Source of the DNA: Microcella frigidaquae
GTDB lineage: Bacteria; Actinomycetota; Actinomycetes; Actinomycetales; Microbacteriaceae
Direction of reading: 5' to 3'
Assembly: GCF_014200395.1 (NCBI RefSeq)
Contig: NZ_JACHBS010000001.1
Coordinates: forward strand, 2,356,001 to 2,420,000
DNA: 64,000 bases
Position 1 is the stretch's first letter; each line of letters begins with the position of its first letter. Below the pieces are notes generated by a model. It did no database searches, had not been told where the DNA came from, and saw only the letters and a program-made list of their open reading frames with translations. A program made the position numbers and the translations under genes. Positions 34,803-43,720 of the stretch are shown in pieces.

Positions 34803-35752
34803 CCGGAGGTGATGCGCGCCTGCGGGGTCGTCGCGTCACCGTGCGGGTGCCCGCCAGCTCCGCGAACCTCGGGCCGGGATTCGACACCCTCGGCCTCGCG
34901 CTCGCCTACTACGACGAGCTCGAGGTCGCCGTCCGCGACGAGCCCGGCGCCACCGTCGAGGTGCACGGGGTGGGAGCGGGCGAGGTGCCGACCGATGCCT
35001 CGAACCTCATCGTGCGCTCCATCGCGCACCTCTTCGCCGACCGCGGCATCGAGTTGCCCGGTCTCGATCTGGTGGCCCGCAACGTCATTCCGCACGGCAG
35101 CGGCATGGGCTCCTCGGCCGCGGCGATCGTCGGCGGTCTCATGGCGGCACGCGGCCTCCTCGACGGCATCGTCGACATCGACGGCGACGAGCTCCTGCGG
35201 CTCGCGACCGAGCTCGAGGGGCATCCCGATAACGTCGCCCCCGCCCTTTTCGGCGGACTCACGATCGCGTGGACCACGCCCGAGGGCCCGCGCCACAAGC
35301 GGCTGACCGTGCACCGCGGCGTCTCGCTGCTCGTGGCGGCGCCCGACAGCGTGACCGTCTCAACGGCGCTCGCCCGCTCGCTGCAGCCCGAGTCGGTGCC
35401 CCACGAGGACGCGATCTTCAACGTCTCGCGCTCCGCGCTGCTCATCGCCGCGCTCATCCAGAGTCCCGAGCTGCTGTTCGCGGCGACGGAGGACAAGCTG
35501 CACCAGACCTATCGGGCCAGCGCGATGCCGGCGACCAGCGCACTCATCGAGCAGCTGCGGGCGGAGGGCTTCGCGGCGGTCGTCTCCGGCGCCGGCCCCT
35601 CGGTGCTCGTGCTGTGCAGCGACCCGGCGCAGCGCGTCGAGGCCGCGGCCGTCATCGAGCGGCAGTCCACCACGCCGTGGACCGTGCACATGCTGGCCGT
35701 CGATTTCAAGGGTGCTACAGTGGTGGCGCATCCGGCCGAGGTCGTGGCCTAG
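34799..35752 (+). CDS. thrB: Homoserine kinase
   Basis: 317 residues, GHMP kinase family. The N-terminal [21 protein letters not shown] and the ATP-binding loop [16 protein letters not shown] are diagnostic, and [13 protein letters not shown] near the C-terminus is motif 3. It phosphorylates homoserine for ThrC. The GTG overlaps the thrC stop by 4 bp (GTGA), which fixes the start. It is the last gene of the lysA cluster before the 179-nt spacer to rho. Confidence 0.96.
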   Translation: MTGGDARLRGRRVTVRVPASSANLGPGFDTLGLALAYYDELEVAVRDEPGATVEVHGVGAGEVPTDASNLIVRSIAHLFADRGIELPGLDLVARNVIPHGSGMGSSAAAIVGGLMAARGLLDGIVDIDGDELLRLATELEGHPDNVAPALFGGLTIAWTTPEGPRHKRLTVHRGVSLLVAAPDSVTVSTALARSLQPESVPHEDAIFNVSRSALLIAALIQSPELLFAATEDKLHQTYRASAMPATSALIEQLRAEGFAAVVSGAGPSVLVLCSDPAQRVEAAAVIERQSTTPWTVHMLAVDFKGATVVAHPAEVVA

Positions 35753-35931
35753 CCCGCCCTCAGCCCGAGCACTCACCAGCAGCCCCGCTGCTTCCCCTCG
35801 CGCCACCAGCGTTCGCGCGGTCGATTCCGCAGTTTCCGGTCTCATCCGCGCACCCGCCTCGGCGTCGCGATCGCGAGGCAGCGGGCCCTCTCCGTGGCGA
35901 TCTGCGCCCGGAGCCGAAAGGAAACCAACCC

Positions 35932-37869
35932 GTGACTGACCCCACCGTCCGTGCCTCGAGTGCGGATGTCCCCGCCGACCTGAGCGCCCTCAAGCTCGCC
36001 GAGCTGCAGCAGCTCGCCACCGAGCTCGGCGTCGTCGGCGTGTCCAAACTTCGCAAGGGAGAGCTTGTGGACGCCATCACCCAGACCCAGAACGCCGAGG
36101 GCGCCGAGGCCCCCGCCGCCGAGGCTCCTGCCGTCGAGATCGCCGCCGGGGCCGCCAGCACTGACACCGCCAGCACCGACACGGCCAGCACCGACACGGC
36201 CAGCACTGACACCGCCAGCACCGACACCGCGGTCGCCGAGTCCCCGCGCCGCCGCGGCTCGCGCCGCGCCACCACCGACACCCTCACCCCGGCGCCCGTC
36301 GCCGCGGGGGAGACCGCTGGTGACACCGCCGGCGACACCGCCAGCGCCGCCGCTGAGCCCGCCGAGCCCGCCGAGCAGGGCGCCGAGCCCGCCGCCGAGG
36401 GCGAGGACGGCGCCGCATCCGGCAGCCGTCGCAGCCGCAACCGCAACCGCCGGGGCGGCGACCGTGCCGAGAGCGGCGAGGGTCGCGGCCAGAACGGCCA
36501 GAACGGCCAGAACGGCCAGGCCCCGCAGGGCGGTGAGCCCCGCCAGCAGCAGGGCGGCCAGCAGAACCAGAACGGCCAGAACGGCCAGCAGAACCGCGGC
36601 CCGCAGAACGACCGCGCCGAGCAGGACGCCGAGGGGCGCGGCCGCAACCGCGGCCGCGGCCGTGACCGCAAGCGCGGCCCGGGCGGCGACGAGATCGAGC
36701 CCGAGATCAGCGACGACGACATCCTGATCCCGATCGCGGGCATCCTCGACGTGCTCGACAACTACGCCTTCGTGCGCACCACCGGCTACCTGCCCGGCCC
36801 GAGCGACGTCTACGTCTCGCTCGGCCAGGTCAAGAAGTACGGCTTGCGCAAGGGCGACGCGGTCGTCGGCGCGATCCGCCAGCCGCGCGAGAACGAGAGC
36901 CAGGGCCGCCAGAAGTACAACGCGCTCGTGCGCGTCGACTCGATCAACGGCCAGACCATCGACGAGGCCGCCGCCCGTGTCGAGTTCAGCAAGCTCACGC
37001 CGCTGTACCCGACCGAGCGACTGCGCCTCGAGACCGACGCGGCCACGCTGTCGACCCGCATCATCGACCTCGCCGCACCGATCGGCAAGGGCCAGCGCGG
37101 CCTCATCGTCTCGCCGCCCAAGGCCGGCAAGACGCTCGTGCTGCAGGCCATCGCCGACGCGATCGCGAAGAACAACCCCGAGGTGCACCTCATGGTCGTG
37201 CTCGTCGACGAGCGCCCCGAGGAGGTCACCGACATGCAGCGCTCGGTGAAGGGCGAGGTCATCGCCTCGACCTTCGACCGCCCCGCCGAGGATCACACGA
37301 CGGTCGCCGAGCTCGCCATCGAGCGCGCGAAGCGCCTCGTCGAGCTGGGCCACGACGTCGTCGTGCTGCTCGACTCGATCACCCGCCTCGGCCGCGCGTA
37401 CAACGTGACGGCGCCGACGAGCGGGCGCATCCTCTCGGGCGGGGTCGACTCGGCCGCGCTCTACCCGCCGAAGCGCTTCTTCGGTGCCGCGCGCAACATC
37501 GAGGATGGCGGCTCGCTGACCATCCTCGCGACCGCGCTCGTCGAGACCGGCTCGAAGATGGACGAGGTGATCTTCGAGGAGTTCAAGGGCACCGGCAACA
37601 TGGAGCTCCGCCTCTCGCGCCAGCTCGCCGACAAGCGCATCTTCCCGGCCGTCGACATTTCGGCCTCCGGCACCCGCCGCGAGGAGATGCTGCTCGGCGC
37701 CGACGAGGTGCGCGTCACCTGGCAGCTGCGCCGCGCGCTCGCGAGCCTCGACACCCAGCAGGCGCTCGAGCTCGTGCTCGGCAAGCTGAAGGAGACGGGT
37801 TCGAACGTCGAGTTCCTCGTCGCCGTGCAGAAGTCGCTGCCGCAGGCGCCGTCGCACGTCGACGGCTAG
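35932..37869 (+). CDS. rho: Transcription termination factor Rho with long disordered insertion
   Basis: 645 residues, against about 420 in E. coli. A SAP-like Rho_N domain (about 16-52) is followed by a low-complexity insert (about 55-255) and then the RNA-binding cold-shock domain and ATPase core with PPKAGKT Walker A, the [13 protein letters not shown]alker B region and [21 protein letters not shown]-loop. The insert has five STDTA repeats (76-100), an Arg/Asn block and NGQ repeats. AAAGGAAA precedes the GTG. Long inserts are known in actinobacterial Rho and bind RNA. Confidence 0.97.
   Translation: MTDPTVRASSADVPADLSALKLAELQQLATELGVVGVSKLRKGELVDAITQTQNAEGAEAPAAEAPAVEIAAGAASTDTASTDTASTDTASTDTASTDTAVAESPRRRGSRRATTDTLTPAPVAAGETAGDTAGDTASAAAEPAEPAEQGAEPAAEGEDGAASGSRRSRNRNRRGGDRAESGEGRGQNGQNGQNGQAPQGGEPRQQQGGQQNQNGQNGQQNRGPQNDRAEQDAEGRGRNRGRGRDRKRGPGGDEIEPEISDDDILIPIAGILDVLDNYAFVRTTGYLPGPSDVYVSLGQVKKYGLRKGDAVVGAIRQPRENESQGRQKYNALVRVDSINGQTIDEAAARVEFSKLTPLYPTERLRLETDAATLSTRIIDLAAPIGKGQRGLIVSPPKAGKTLVLQAIADAIAKNNPEVHLMVVLVDERPEEVTDMQRSVKGEVIASTFDRPAEDHTTVAELAIERAKRLVELGHDVVVLLDSITRLGRAYNVTAPTSGRILSGGVDSAALYPPKRFFGAARNIEDGGSLTILATALVETGSKMDEVIFEEFKGTGNMELRLSRQLADKRIFPAVDISASGTRREEMLLGADEVRVTWQLRRALASLDTQQALELVLGKLKETGSNVEFLVAVQKSLPQAPSHVDG
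36157..36231 (+). repeat. Five 15-bp tandem repeats inside rho
   Basis: Units of the type GCCAGCACCGACACC encode A-S-T-D-T five times in a row. Third-position differences between units (ACC/ACG, ACT) show the array is not freshly made. Slippage would change length in steps of five residues without a frameshift. Confidence 0.85.
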
Positions 37870-37876
37870 GAACGCC

Positions 37877-38959
37877 GTGTTCGATTCGATCGCGGCCCTG
37901 GTCGCCGAGCACGAGGCTCTGCAGGAGCAGCTCGGCGACCCGGCCGTGCATGCCGACGCCGCCCGCGCGAAGAAGCTCAACCGGCGCTACGCCGAGCTGA
38001 GCCAGATCGTGGATGCGCACGCCAAGTGGCAGCAGGCCACCGACGACCTCGCCGCGGCCAAGGAGCTCGCGAAGGACGACGAGGCGTTCGCCGACGAGAT
38101 CCCCGCGCTCGAGCAGCAGATCGGCGAGCGCGCCGAGAAGCTGCGCCGCCTGCTGATCCCGCGCGACCCGGACGACGGGCGCGACGTGATCATGGAGATC
38201 AAGGGCGGTGAGGGCGGCGAGGAGTCGGCGCTGTTCGCCGCCGACCTCCTGCGCATGTACTCGTACTACGCCGAGTCGCGCGGCTGGAAGGTCGAACTGC
38301 TCGACGCCACCCGCAGCGACATGGGCGGCTACAAGGACGTCCAGGTGGCCATCAAGGGCTCCTCGGCCGACCCGGCCGAGGGCGTCTGGGCGAGCCTGAA
38401 GTACGAGGGCGGCGTGCACCGCGTGCAGCGCGTGCCGGCGACCGAGTCGCAGGGCCGCATCCACACCTCGACGACGGGCGTGCTCGTCTTCCCCGAGGTC
38501 GATGAGCCCGAAGAGGTCGAGATCAACCAGAACGACCTCAAGATCGACGTCTACCGCTCGAGCGGCCCCGGCGGCCAGAGCGTCAACACCACCGACTCGG
38601 CCGTGCGCATCACCCACCTGCCGACCGGCATCGTCGTGTCGATGCAGAACGAGAAGAGCCAGCTGCAGAACCGCGAGGCGGCGATGCGCGTGCTGCGTGC
38701 CCGCATCCTCGCCAAGCAGCAGGAGGAGCTGGACGCGGCGGCGAGCGACGCGCGCAAGAGCCAGATCCGCGGCATGGACCGCTCGGAGCGCATCCGCACG
38801 TACAACTTCCCGGAGAACCGCATCGCCGACCATCGCACCGGCTACAAGGCCTACAACCTCGACGCCGTCATGAACGGGGCGCTCGGGCCGGTCGTCGAGT
38901 CGTGCATCCAGGCCGACGAGGAGGCCCGGCTCGCCGCGCTCGGCGACGGCGCGGCCTAG
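37877..38959 (+). CDS. prfA: Peptide chain release factor 1
   Basis: 360 residues, normal for RF1. The GGQ peptidyl-hydrolysis motif is in [19 protein letters not shown] (about residue 233). The protein reads UAA and UAG. GTG start with AGGAAC 6-7 nt upstream, and only 7 nt from the rho stop, so the two are co-transcribed. The next gene, prmC, methylates the Gln of this GGQ. Confidence 0.97.
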   Translation: MFDSIAALVAEHEALQEQLGDPAVHADAARAKKLNRRYAELSQIVDAHAKWQQATDDLAAAKELAKDDEAFADEIPALEQQIGERAEKLRRLLIPRDPDDGRDVIMEIKGGEGGEESALFAADLLRMYSYYAESRGWKVELLDATRSDMGGYKDVQVAIKGSSADPAEGVWASLKYEGGVHRVQRVPATESQGRIHTSTTGVLVFPEVDEPEEVEINQNDLKIDVYRSSGPGGQSVNTTDSAVRITHLPTGIVVSMQNEKSQLQNREAAMRVLRARILAKQQEELDAAASDARKSQIRGMDRSERIRTYNFPENRIADHRTGYKAYNLDAVMNGALGPVVESCIQADEEARLAALGDGAA

Positions 38960-38972
38960 CCCCGAGCATCCC

Positions 38973-39836
38973 GTGTCGAAGCCCGACCTCGCCGCCCTGC
39001 GCGCGCACGCCATCGGTGTGCTCGCGGAGGCCGGCGTGCCCAGCCCGGAGGCCGACGCCGACCTGCTGATCGGGCACGTGCTCGGCATGAGCCGTGGACA
39101 GGTGCAGGCGAAGGCCCTGATCGGCGCGCCCGTCGACGCCGAGCAGGTCATGACGATCACCGAGTACATCGAGCGGCGCGCGACGCGCGAACCCGCGCAG
39201 CACATCACGGGGCTCGCGCCGTTCCGCACCCTCGAGCTCGCGGTCGGCCCGGGTGTCTTCGTGCCGCGGCCCGAGACCGAGTTCGTCGTGCAGTTCGCGA
39301 TCGACGCGCTCGCCGCCGTGCCGAGCCCCGAGCCGCTCGCCGTCGACCTCGGCAGCGGCAGCGGGGCGATCGCGCTGGCGATGGCGGTCGAGGTGCCGCA
39401 CGCCCGGGTGATCGCGGTCGAGAACTCGGTCGCGGCCGTGCCCTGGACATCCCGCAACGTCGCTCGCTGGGGCGACGAGCGCGTGCGCCTCGTCGTCGCC
39501 GATCTGGCGGATGCGCTGCCCGAGCTCGACGGCACCGTCGACGTCGTCGCCTCCAACCCGCCGTACATTCCCGAGGGCGCCGTGCCGCGCGACCCCGAGG
39601 TGCGGCTGTTCGACCCGCCCGCCGCGCTCTACGGGGGAGCGGACGGGCTCGACGCCGTGCACGCCCTCACCGCCACCGCGCGCCGGCTGCTGCGCCCGGG
39701 CGGCACGCTCGTCATCGAGCACGGCGAGCTGCAGGGCGCGGCCATCGCCGCCATCGTGCGCGCGGCGGGCTTCACGGCCATCGCCACCCACCGCGACCTG
39801 CTCGGCCGCGACCGCGCGACGACCGCCCACCGCTGA
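38973..39836 (+). CDS. prmC: Peptide chain release factor N5-glutamine methyltransferase
   Basis: 287 residues. An N-terminal helical domain (about 1-85) precedes a class I SAM methyltransferase with VDLGSGSGAIALAMA and the catalytic NPPY (195-198) in VASNPPYIPEGAVPRDPEVR. It methylates the GGQ glutamine of RF1, the gene immediately upstream (13 nt). In related genomes prmC is normally followed by tsaC; here about 2 kb of other genes intervene. Confidence 0.96.
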   Translation: MSKPDLAALRAHAIGVLAEAGVPSPEADADLLIGHVLGMSRGQVQAKALIGAPVDAEQVMTITEYIERRATREPAQHITGLAPFRTLELAVGPGVFVPRPETEFVVQFAIDALAAVPSPEPLAVDLGSGSGAIALAMAVEVPHARVIAVENSVAAVPWTSRNVARWGDERVRLVVADLADALPELDGTVDVVASNPPYIPEGAVPRDPEVRLFDPPAALYGGADGLDAVHALTATARRLLRPGGTLVIEHGELQGAAIAAIVRAAGFTAIATHRDLLGRDRATTAHR

Positions 39837-39863
39837 GCCGTTGCACCTTCGGCGTCAATATTG

Positions 39864-39884
39864 CGCGGTGATATAGTCACCGCG
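39864..39884. promoter_or_regulatory. Palindromic operator of the HTH-nucleotidyltransferase/HEPN operon
   Basis: Perfect arms CGCGGTGA and TCACCGCG around TATAG. The palindrome contains the whole -10 box and ends on the first base of the GTG start codon, so a dimeric repressor bound here would exclude RNA polymerase. The encoded antitoxin has an HTH domain and is the obvious candidate repressor. Confidence 0.75.
39872..39877 (+). promoter_or_regulatory. -10 box of a leaderless promoter (antitoxin operon)
   Basis: TATAGT, one base from consensus, followed by CACCGC and the GTG. It is the strongest -10 match of the leaderless set in this window. Confidence 0.65.
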
Positions 39885-40354
39885 TGGCTCGCTTCTCGAC
39901 GAGGCAACCCGGCCGACTCATCCGCCGGGCGCGGCTGGATGCTGGCCTCACGCAGAGCGAGCTAGCCAGCCGGGCCGGCATCAGTCAGCCGAGCCTCGCG
40001 CAGATGGAGAGGGACACGCGCACGCCCTCGGACGAGATGCTCGAGCGCGTGTTGCGCGCGGCCGACTATCGACCCTCGCTGCCCCTCGCCGACTTCGCGT
40101 CTCAGATCTCGGCGCTTGCGGCGAAGCGCGGCATCGAGCGGGTTCGGGTGTTCGGCTCGATCGTCCGGGGTGAGGACCACTTCGACAGCGACATCGACCT
40201 TCTCGTCTCGCCCCGTCCCCACGTCGACCTGCTCGATCTGGCGCTGTTCGCGGAGGAGGTGCGTGTCATGACGGGCTTCCCGGTCGACGTGGTCGCCGAC
40301 ACCTCCGACGCTCCCCGGGTCATCGACGCCGCTCGCGAAGCGGTCGGCCTGTGA
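39884..40354 (+). CDS. XRE HTH-nucleotidyltransferase fusion, probable MntA-type antitoxin
   Basis: 156 residues. An XRE helix-turn-helix (about 11-62, LIRRARLDAGLTQSELASRA) is joined to a minimal nucleotidyltransferase with GS at 91-92 and D103/D105 in GSIVRGEDHFDSDIDLLV, the GSx10DxD signature. MntA antitoxins of this family AMPylate and silence HEPN toxins; here the same protein can also bind DNA. GTG start at the predicted +1. It overlaps the HEPN gene and has its own palindromic operator. Codon use is less GC-biased than the flanks, suggesting transfer. Confidence 0.88.
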   Translation: MARFSTRQPGRLIRRARLDAGLTQSELASRAGISQPSLAQMERDTRTPSDEMLERVLRAADYRPSLPLADFASQISALAAKRGIERVRVFGSIVRGEDHFDSDIDLLVSPRPHVDLLDLALFAEEVRVMTGFPVDVVADTSDAPRVIDAAREAVGL

Positions 40355-40752
40355 TGGGCATGGGCGACGTGCCACGGTTCGAGCCGCGGCCCCGGAGCGA
40401 CGGAGCCCACCGCGACCGCACCGATCGACAGAACATTCGGGCAGAGCTGCAGCGCATCCTTCGACGGTGCGAGTCTGTCGTCGCCGGTGGGCGAGAGACG
40501 CTCTCCGAAGGCTCGGCGCACTACGACGTGGCAAGCATGGTCGTCATTCGGCTCGCAGCGTTACTCGAACGCTCCGAATTCGCCCCCTTCGCCCAGTCAC
40601 TGACCGAGGACGAGATCACCGCGATCAAGGCCACCCGCAACATCGCCGCGCACGCTGGCTACGTCGGCATAAATGACGACCTCTTCTGGGTCGCCGTGAC
40701 GGCGCGCATCCCTGCAATCATTGAACGACTTCTTCGGAGCGAACGGTCGTGA
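40354..40752 (+). CDS. HEPN-domain (HepT-like) RNase toxin candidate
   Basis: 132 residues, helical. The RNase motif RX4H is Arg95-His100 in KATRNIAAHAGYVG; the Tyr that MntA would modify in classical HepT (RX4HXY) would be Tyr103 here, one position later. The N-terminal 25 residues are polar and probably disordered. The ATG overlaps the antitoxin stop (TGATG); a GTG one codon earlier also reads in frame. The pair MNT plus HEPN is an established type VII toxin-antitoxin arrangement; activity of this copy is inferred. Confidence 0.82.
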   Translation: MGMGDVPRFEPRPRSDGAHRDRTDRQNIRAELQRILRRCESVVAGGRETLSEGSAHYDVASMVVIRLAALLERSEFAPFAQSLTEDEITAIKATRNIAAHAGYVGINDDLFWVAVTARIPAIIERLLRSERS

Positions 40753-40970
40753 CCGAACCAGGCAGGCTGCCTGCGAGCCCTTCCTGGCGGGTTCGAGTCT
40801 CGTATGTGGCGTGCATCCTGATCGTTGCTCCCGCCTCATTTCTGCTTATCGTGCCCGTGAGCGTGTGGGGAGGGTTCGGCCGCTGGCTACTCGCGCTTAT
40901 CGTGTGTCTGGTGTTCCTACCAGTGACCGTCATGCTTCACCGCCGAGTGTTCCCCGGTGATCGCGCGTGA
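40749..40970 (+). CDS. Small two-helix membrane protein, third gene of the HEPN operon
   Basis: 73 residues. Two predicted TM helices (about 19-41, YVACILIVAPASFLLIVPVS, and 46-63, LLALIVCLVFLPVTVML) with a short basic C-terminus. The GTG overlaps the HEPN stop by 4 bp (GTGA), so it is likely translated by re-initiation. No homology recognised. The coupling suggests it belongs to the toxin-antitoxin module, for example as a membrane effector or regulator, but this is inference and a decayed gene is possible. Confidence 0.55.
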   Translation: MTEPGRLPASPSWRVRVSYVACILIVAPASFLLIVPVSVWGGFGRWLLALIVCLVFLPVTVMLHRRVFPGDRA

Positions 40971-41152
40971 CGCGCCTGCACACCCGAGCGGGCTGTGAAC
41001 AAGACACTCCCTACCACTACTTTCGCCAACTCACACTGGTTCGGACACTTCGCACCCTCAGAACAATGTGAGTTGTCCGATTCGGTGTGATGAGACCTCG
41101 AACCGTTGAAAAAACTCCACGACGCCGAGGTGTCTGATGGCGCAGTGCGGCC
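40971..41152. other. Low-GC spacer with inverted repeats and an IS-end-like sequence
   Basis: Contains CAACTCACA (41027-41035) and its complement TGTGAGTTG (41067-41075), and the wider pair TCACACTGGTTCGGACA / TGTCCGATTCGGTGTGA (41031-41047, 41074-41090; 14 of 17 positions pair). GTTGAAAAAACTCCAC at 41105-41120 resembles the right terminal region of the IS256 element at 25581 (GTTGAGAAACTCCAC). No ORF is supported. It looks like the scar of past insertions. Confidence 0.5.
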
Positions 41153-41776
41153 CTATGCGGCGCGCGCCTCCGCCGCGAAGGCCTCGATCGCGGCGAGCAG
41201 CGATGCCTCGTCGACGTAGAGGTGCCCGGTGATGCCGATCGACTCGGCGCCCTCGATGTTCTCGATGCGGTCATCCGTGAAGAAGGTGTCGGCGGCAGCG
41301 GCCCCGTAGTGGGCGAGGATGCGCTCGTAGACGAGCGGGTCGGGCTTGCGGGCGCCGAACGCGGCCGAGGCGTGCATGTTCTCGCGGCCCATGATCGGCA
41401 CGAGCTCGGGCGCGACCTCGTGCAGGTGCTCGTGGATGAGGATCCCGTTGTTGGTCAGCAGCGCGACCCGGCCCAGCTCGGCGGCGCGGCGCACGGCGGC
41501 GAGGGCCGCGGGGCGCGGCTGCGTCGCCTCCGAGCGGATGCGCACCCACTCCTCCCGCGAGATCTCGGCCCCGATGATGCCCGTCACGCGTCGCAGGTAC
41601 TCGTCGGGGTCGCTCGGGTCGCCGGCCTCGGCCTCCCACTCCATGCCGCTGATCCACCAGCGGCGGCGCAGCTCGTGCAGGTCGTGGCCGGTCAGCGCGG
41701 TGAGGTCGGCCATGCGCGTGCGCCAGTCGTAGTCGTAGAGCACGTCGTCCATGTCGAACACGTAGAGCAGGGTCAC
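41153..41776 (-). CDS. HAD family hydrolase (subfamily IA)
   Basis: 207 residues. Motif I FDMDDVLYD (Asp8, Asp10), motif II LLTNNG, the motif III Lys in GARKPDP, and motif IV FFTDDRIEN are all present, with a helical cap between motifs I and II. A small cytoplasmic phosphatase or dehalogenase; substrate unknown. It points against the surrounding genes and lies between the toxin-antitoxin module and tsaC. GTG start. Base composition is like the core genome, so it may be ancestral to the site rather than part of the inserted module. Confidence 0.88.
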   Translation of the reverse strand: MTLLYVFDMDDVLYDYDWRTRMADLTALTGHDLHELRRRWWISGMEWEAEAGDPSDPDEYLRRVTGIIGAEISREEWVRIRSEATQPRPAALAAVRRAAELGRVALLTNNGILIHEHLHEVAPELVPIMGRENMHASAAFGARKPDPLVYERILAHYGAAAADTFFTDDRIENIEGAESIGITGHLYVDEASLLAAIEAFAAEARAA

Positions 41777-41795
41777 GGCCCACAGTCTGCCCCAC

Positions 41796-41801
41796 TACGA
41801 T
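41796..41801 (+). promoter_or_regulatory. -10 box upstream of tsaC
   Basis: TACGAT with 9 nt before the ATG, predicting a very short leader. A new promoter here makes sense because tsaC is separated from the rho-prfA-prmC operon. Confidence 0.45.
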
Positions 41802-41810
41802 GAACGCACC

Positions 41811-42479
41811 ATGACCGCCGTGTACGACTGCTCCGTCGAGAGCGAGCTTCTCGAGGGCCTGCGGGCCGCGCGCGGGGCCATCGGGCGCGGCGAGCTCGTG
41901 GTGATCCCGACCGACACGGTCTACGGCCTGGCCGCCGACGCCTTCCGCCCCGCCGCGGTCGAGCGCCTCCTCACGGCGAAGGAGGCGAGCCGCGAGGCGC
42001 CGCCCGCCGTGCTCATCCCGGGCATCCCGACCCTGAACGCGCTCGCCGAGAGCGTTCCCGCCCCGATCGAGGCCCTCGTCGCGGAGTTCTGGCCGGGCGC
42101 GCTCACGGTCGTCGTCGAGGCCCGCGAGTCGCTCGCCTGGGATCTCGGCGAGTCGCGCGGCACGGTCGCGCTCCGCATGCCCGACAACCGCCACGCGCGC
42201 CACCTGCTGGCCGACACCGGCCCGCTCGCCGTCACGAGCGCGAACATCAGCGGGATGCCCGCCGCGACCACCGCGCAGGAGGCGCTCGCGATGCTCGGCG
42301 ACCGCGTTTCGGTCGTCCTCGACGGGGGAGCGCTCGAGGGCGACGCCGCCGAGCGGGTCTCCACCATCGTCGATGCGACGAGCCTGCACCTGCCCGAGGG
42401 CACGCTCCGCATCCTGCGCCAGGGGGCGATCCCCGAGGCCGAGATCCTCCGCGTCGCGGGCGCGGATCGGGCGGCGTGA
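41811..42479 (+). CDS. tsaC: L-threonylcarbamoyladenylate synthase (YrdC/Sua5 family)
   Basis: 222 residues, consisting of the YrdC fold without a Sua5 C-terminal domain. Conserved segments are VIPTDTVYGLAADAF near the N-terminus, the substrate pocket PGALTVVVEA, RMPDNRHARHLL and VTSANISGMPA. It makes the threonylcarbamoyl-AMP used for t6A in tRNAs reading ANN codons. The wecA GTG overlaps its stop by 4 bp. It is normally next to prmC in actinobacteria; here an accessory block intervenes. Confidence 0.95.
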   Translation: MTAVYDCSVESELLEGLRAARGAIGRGELVVIPTDTVYGLAADAFRPAAVERLLTAKEASREAPPAVLIPGIPTLNALAESVPAPIEALVAEFWPGALTVVVEARESLAWDLGESRGTVALRMPDNRHARHLLADTGPLAVTSANISGMPAATTAQEALAMLGDRVSVVLDGGALEGDAAERVSTIVDATSLHLPEGTLRILRQGAIPEAEILRVAGADRAA

Positions 42480-43720
42480 CCTTCTACCTGCTCGTCGCCC
42501 TGATCGCGGGGGTGGTGAGCTTCGGAGCCTCGTGGGCGGTGCTGCGGCTCAGCCACCGCTTCAAGCTCTACCCGGGCATCCGCGATCGCGATGTGCACAC
42601 GACGCCCACGCCCCGCCTCGGCGGCATCGCCATCGTCATCGGCATCGTCACTGCCCTCGTCATCGCCTCGCAGATCAGCTGGTTCGACCTGGTCTACGCC
42701 GACCCATTCCCGATCATCGCGATCGTGGCTTCCGCGCTGGTCATGCTCGGCCTGGGGGTGGTCGACGATCTCTACGACCTCAACTGGATGACGAAGCTCG
42801 CCGGGCAGCTGCTCATCGCGGGCTTCCTCGCCTGGTCGAGTCTGCAGCTCACCTCGCTGCCGATCGGGCCCGACGGCGGCATCACGGTGCTCTCGCCCAC
42901 CCTGTCGCTGATCGTCACCGTGCTCGCGGTCGTGCTCGTGATGAATGCCGTCAACTTCATCGACGGCCTCGATGGCCTCGTGGCCGGGGTGACGATCATC
43001 GCGGGCACCGTGTTCTTCATCTACAGCTACCTGCTGTCGATCGATACCGCGCAGACGGCGTTCAACCTCGCCTCGCTCGTGATGGCGGTGCTGCTGGGGG
43101 CGACCGCCGGCTTCCTGCCGTTCAACTGGCACCCCGCCAAGATCTTCATGGGCGACGGGGGAGCCCTCGTCGTCGGCATGCTCATGGCCGTGTCGACGAT
43201 CTCGGTGACGGGCCAGATCGACCCCGGCATCGACCGCAGCCAACTGGTGCCGGCGTTCATCCCCCTGGCCCTGCCGTTCGCCGTGCTGATCGTGCCGCTG
43301 CTCGACTTCGGCCTCGCGGTGCTGCGGCGGCTTCGAGCCGGCAAGTCGCCGTTCAGCGCCGATCGCAAGCATCTGCACCACCGCCTGCTCGACATGGGGC
43401 ACTCCCACTTCCACGCCGTGCTGATCTTCTACGCCTGGACGGCCGTGGTCGCCGTGGGCGCCCTGCTCTTCCTGTTCTGGCCCTGGTGGTGGGCGCTGAC
43501 GGCGGTCGTGGTCGGCCTCATCGCCTGCACCGCGGTCACCCTCGCGCCTCTCAGCCGCCGCAAGCGCATCGAGGCCGCCGCCCAGTCGGCACCCGAGGGC
43601 GAGGCGGCACTGGCCCGTTTCGATCCGCTGGATGCTGCCGCCCCCGACCCCCTGAGCGACGAGCTCGACGCGCCCGCGCCCGAGCACCTCGCCGAAGCCC
43701 GACCGGAGGAGACCCGATGA
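42476..43720 (+). CDS. wecA: WecA-like UDP-GlcNAc:undecaprenyl-phosphate GlcNAc-1-phosphate transferase
   Basis: 414 residues, about 11 TM helices. Family motifs are VVDDLYDLNWMTKL (aspartate-rich loop), NAVNFIDGLDGLVAGV, PAKIFMGDGGALVVG and HLHHRLLDMGHSH. It starts lipid-linked glycan synthesis on the inner face of the membrane. A C-terminal extension of about 50 residues is acidic and Pro/Ala rich. The gene is coupled to tsaC upstream (GTGA) and atpI downstream (ATGA), the common actinobacterial order before the ATP synthase genes. Confidence 0.93.
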   Translation: MTFYLLVALIAGVVSFGASWAVLRLSHRFKLYPGIRDRDVHTTPTPRLGGIAIVIGIVTALVIASQISWFDLVYADPFPIIAIVASALVMLGLGVVDDLYDLNWMTKLAGQLLIAGFLAWSSLQLTSLPIGPDGGITVLSPTLSLIVTVLAVVLVMNAVNFIDGLDGLVAGVTIIAGTVFFIYSYLLSIDTAQTAFNLASLVMAVLLGATAGFLPFNWHPAKIFMGDGGALVVGMLMAVSTISVTGQIDPGIDRSQLVPAFIPLALPFAVLIVPLLDFGLAVLRRLRAGKSPFSADRKHLHHRLLDMGHSHFHAVLIFYAWTAVVAVGALLFLFWPWWWALTAVVVGLIACTAVTLAPLSRRKRIEAAAQSAPEGEAALARFDPLDAAAPDPLSDELDAPAPEHLAEARPEETR

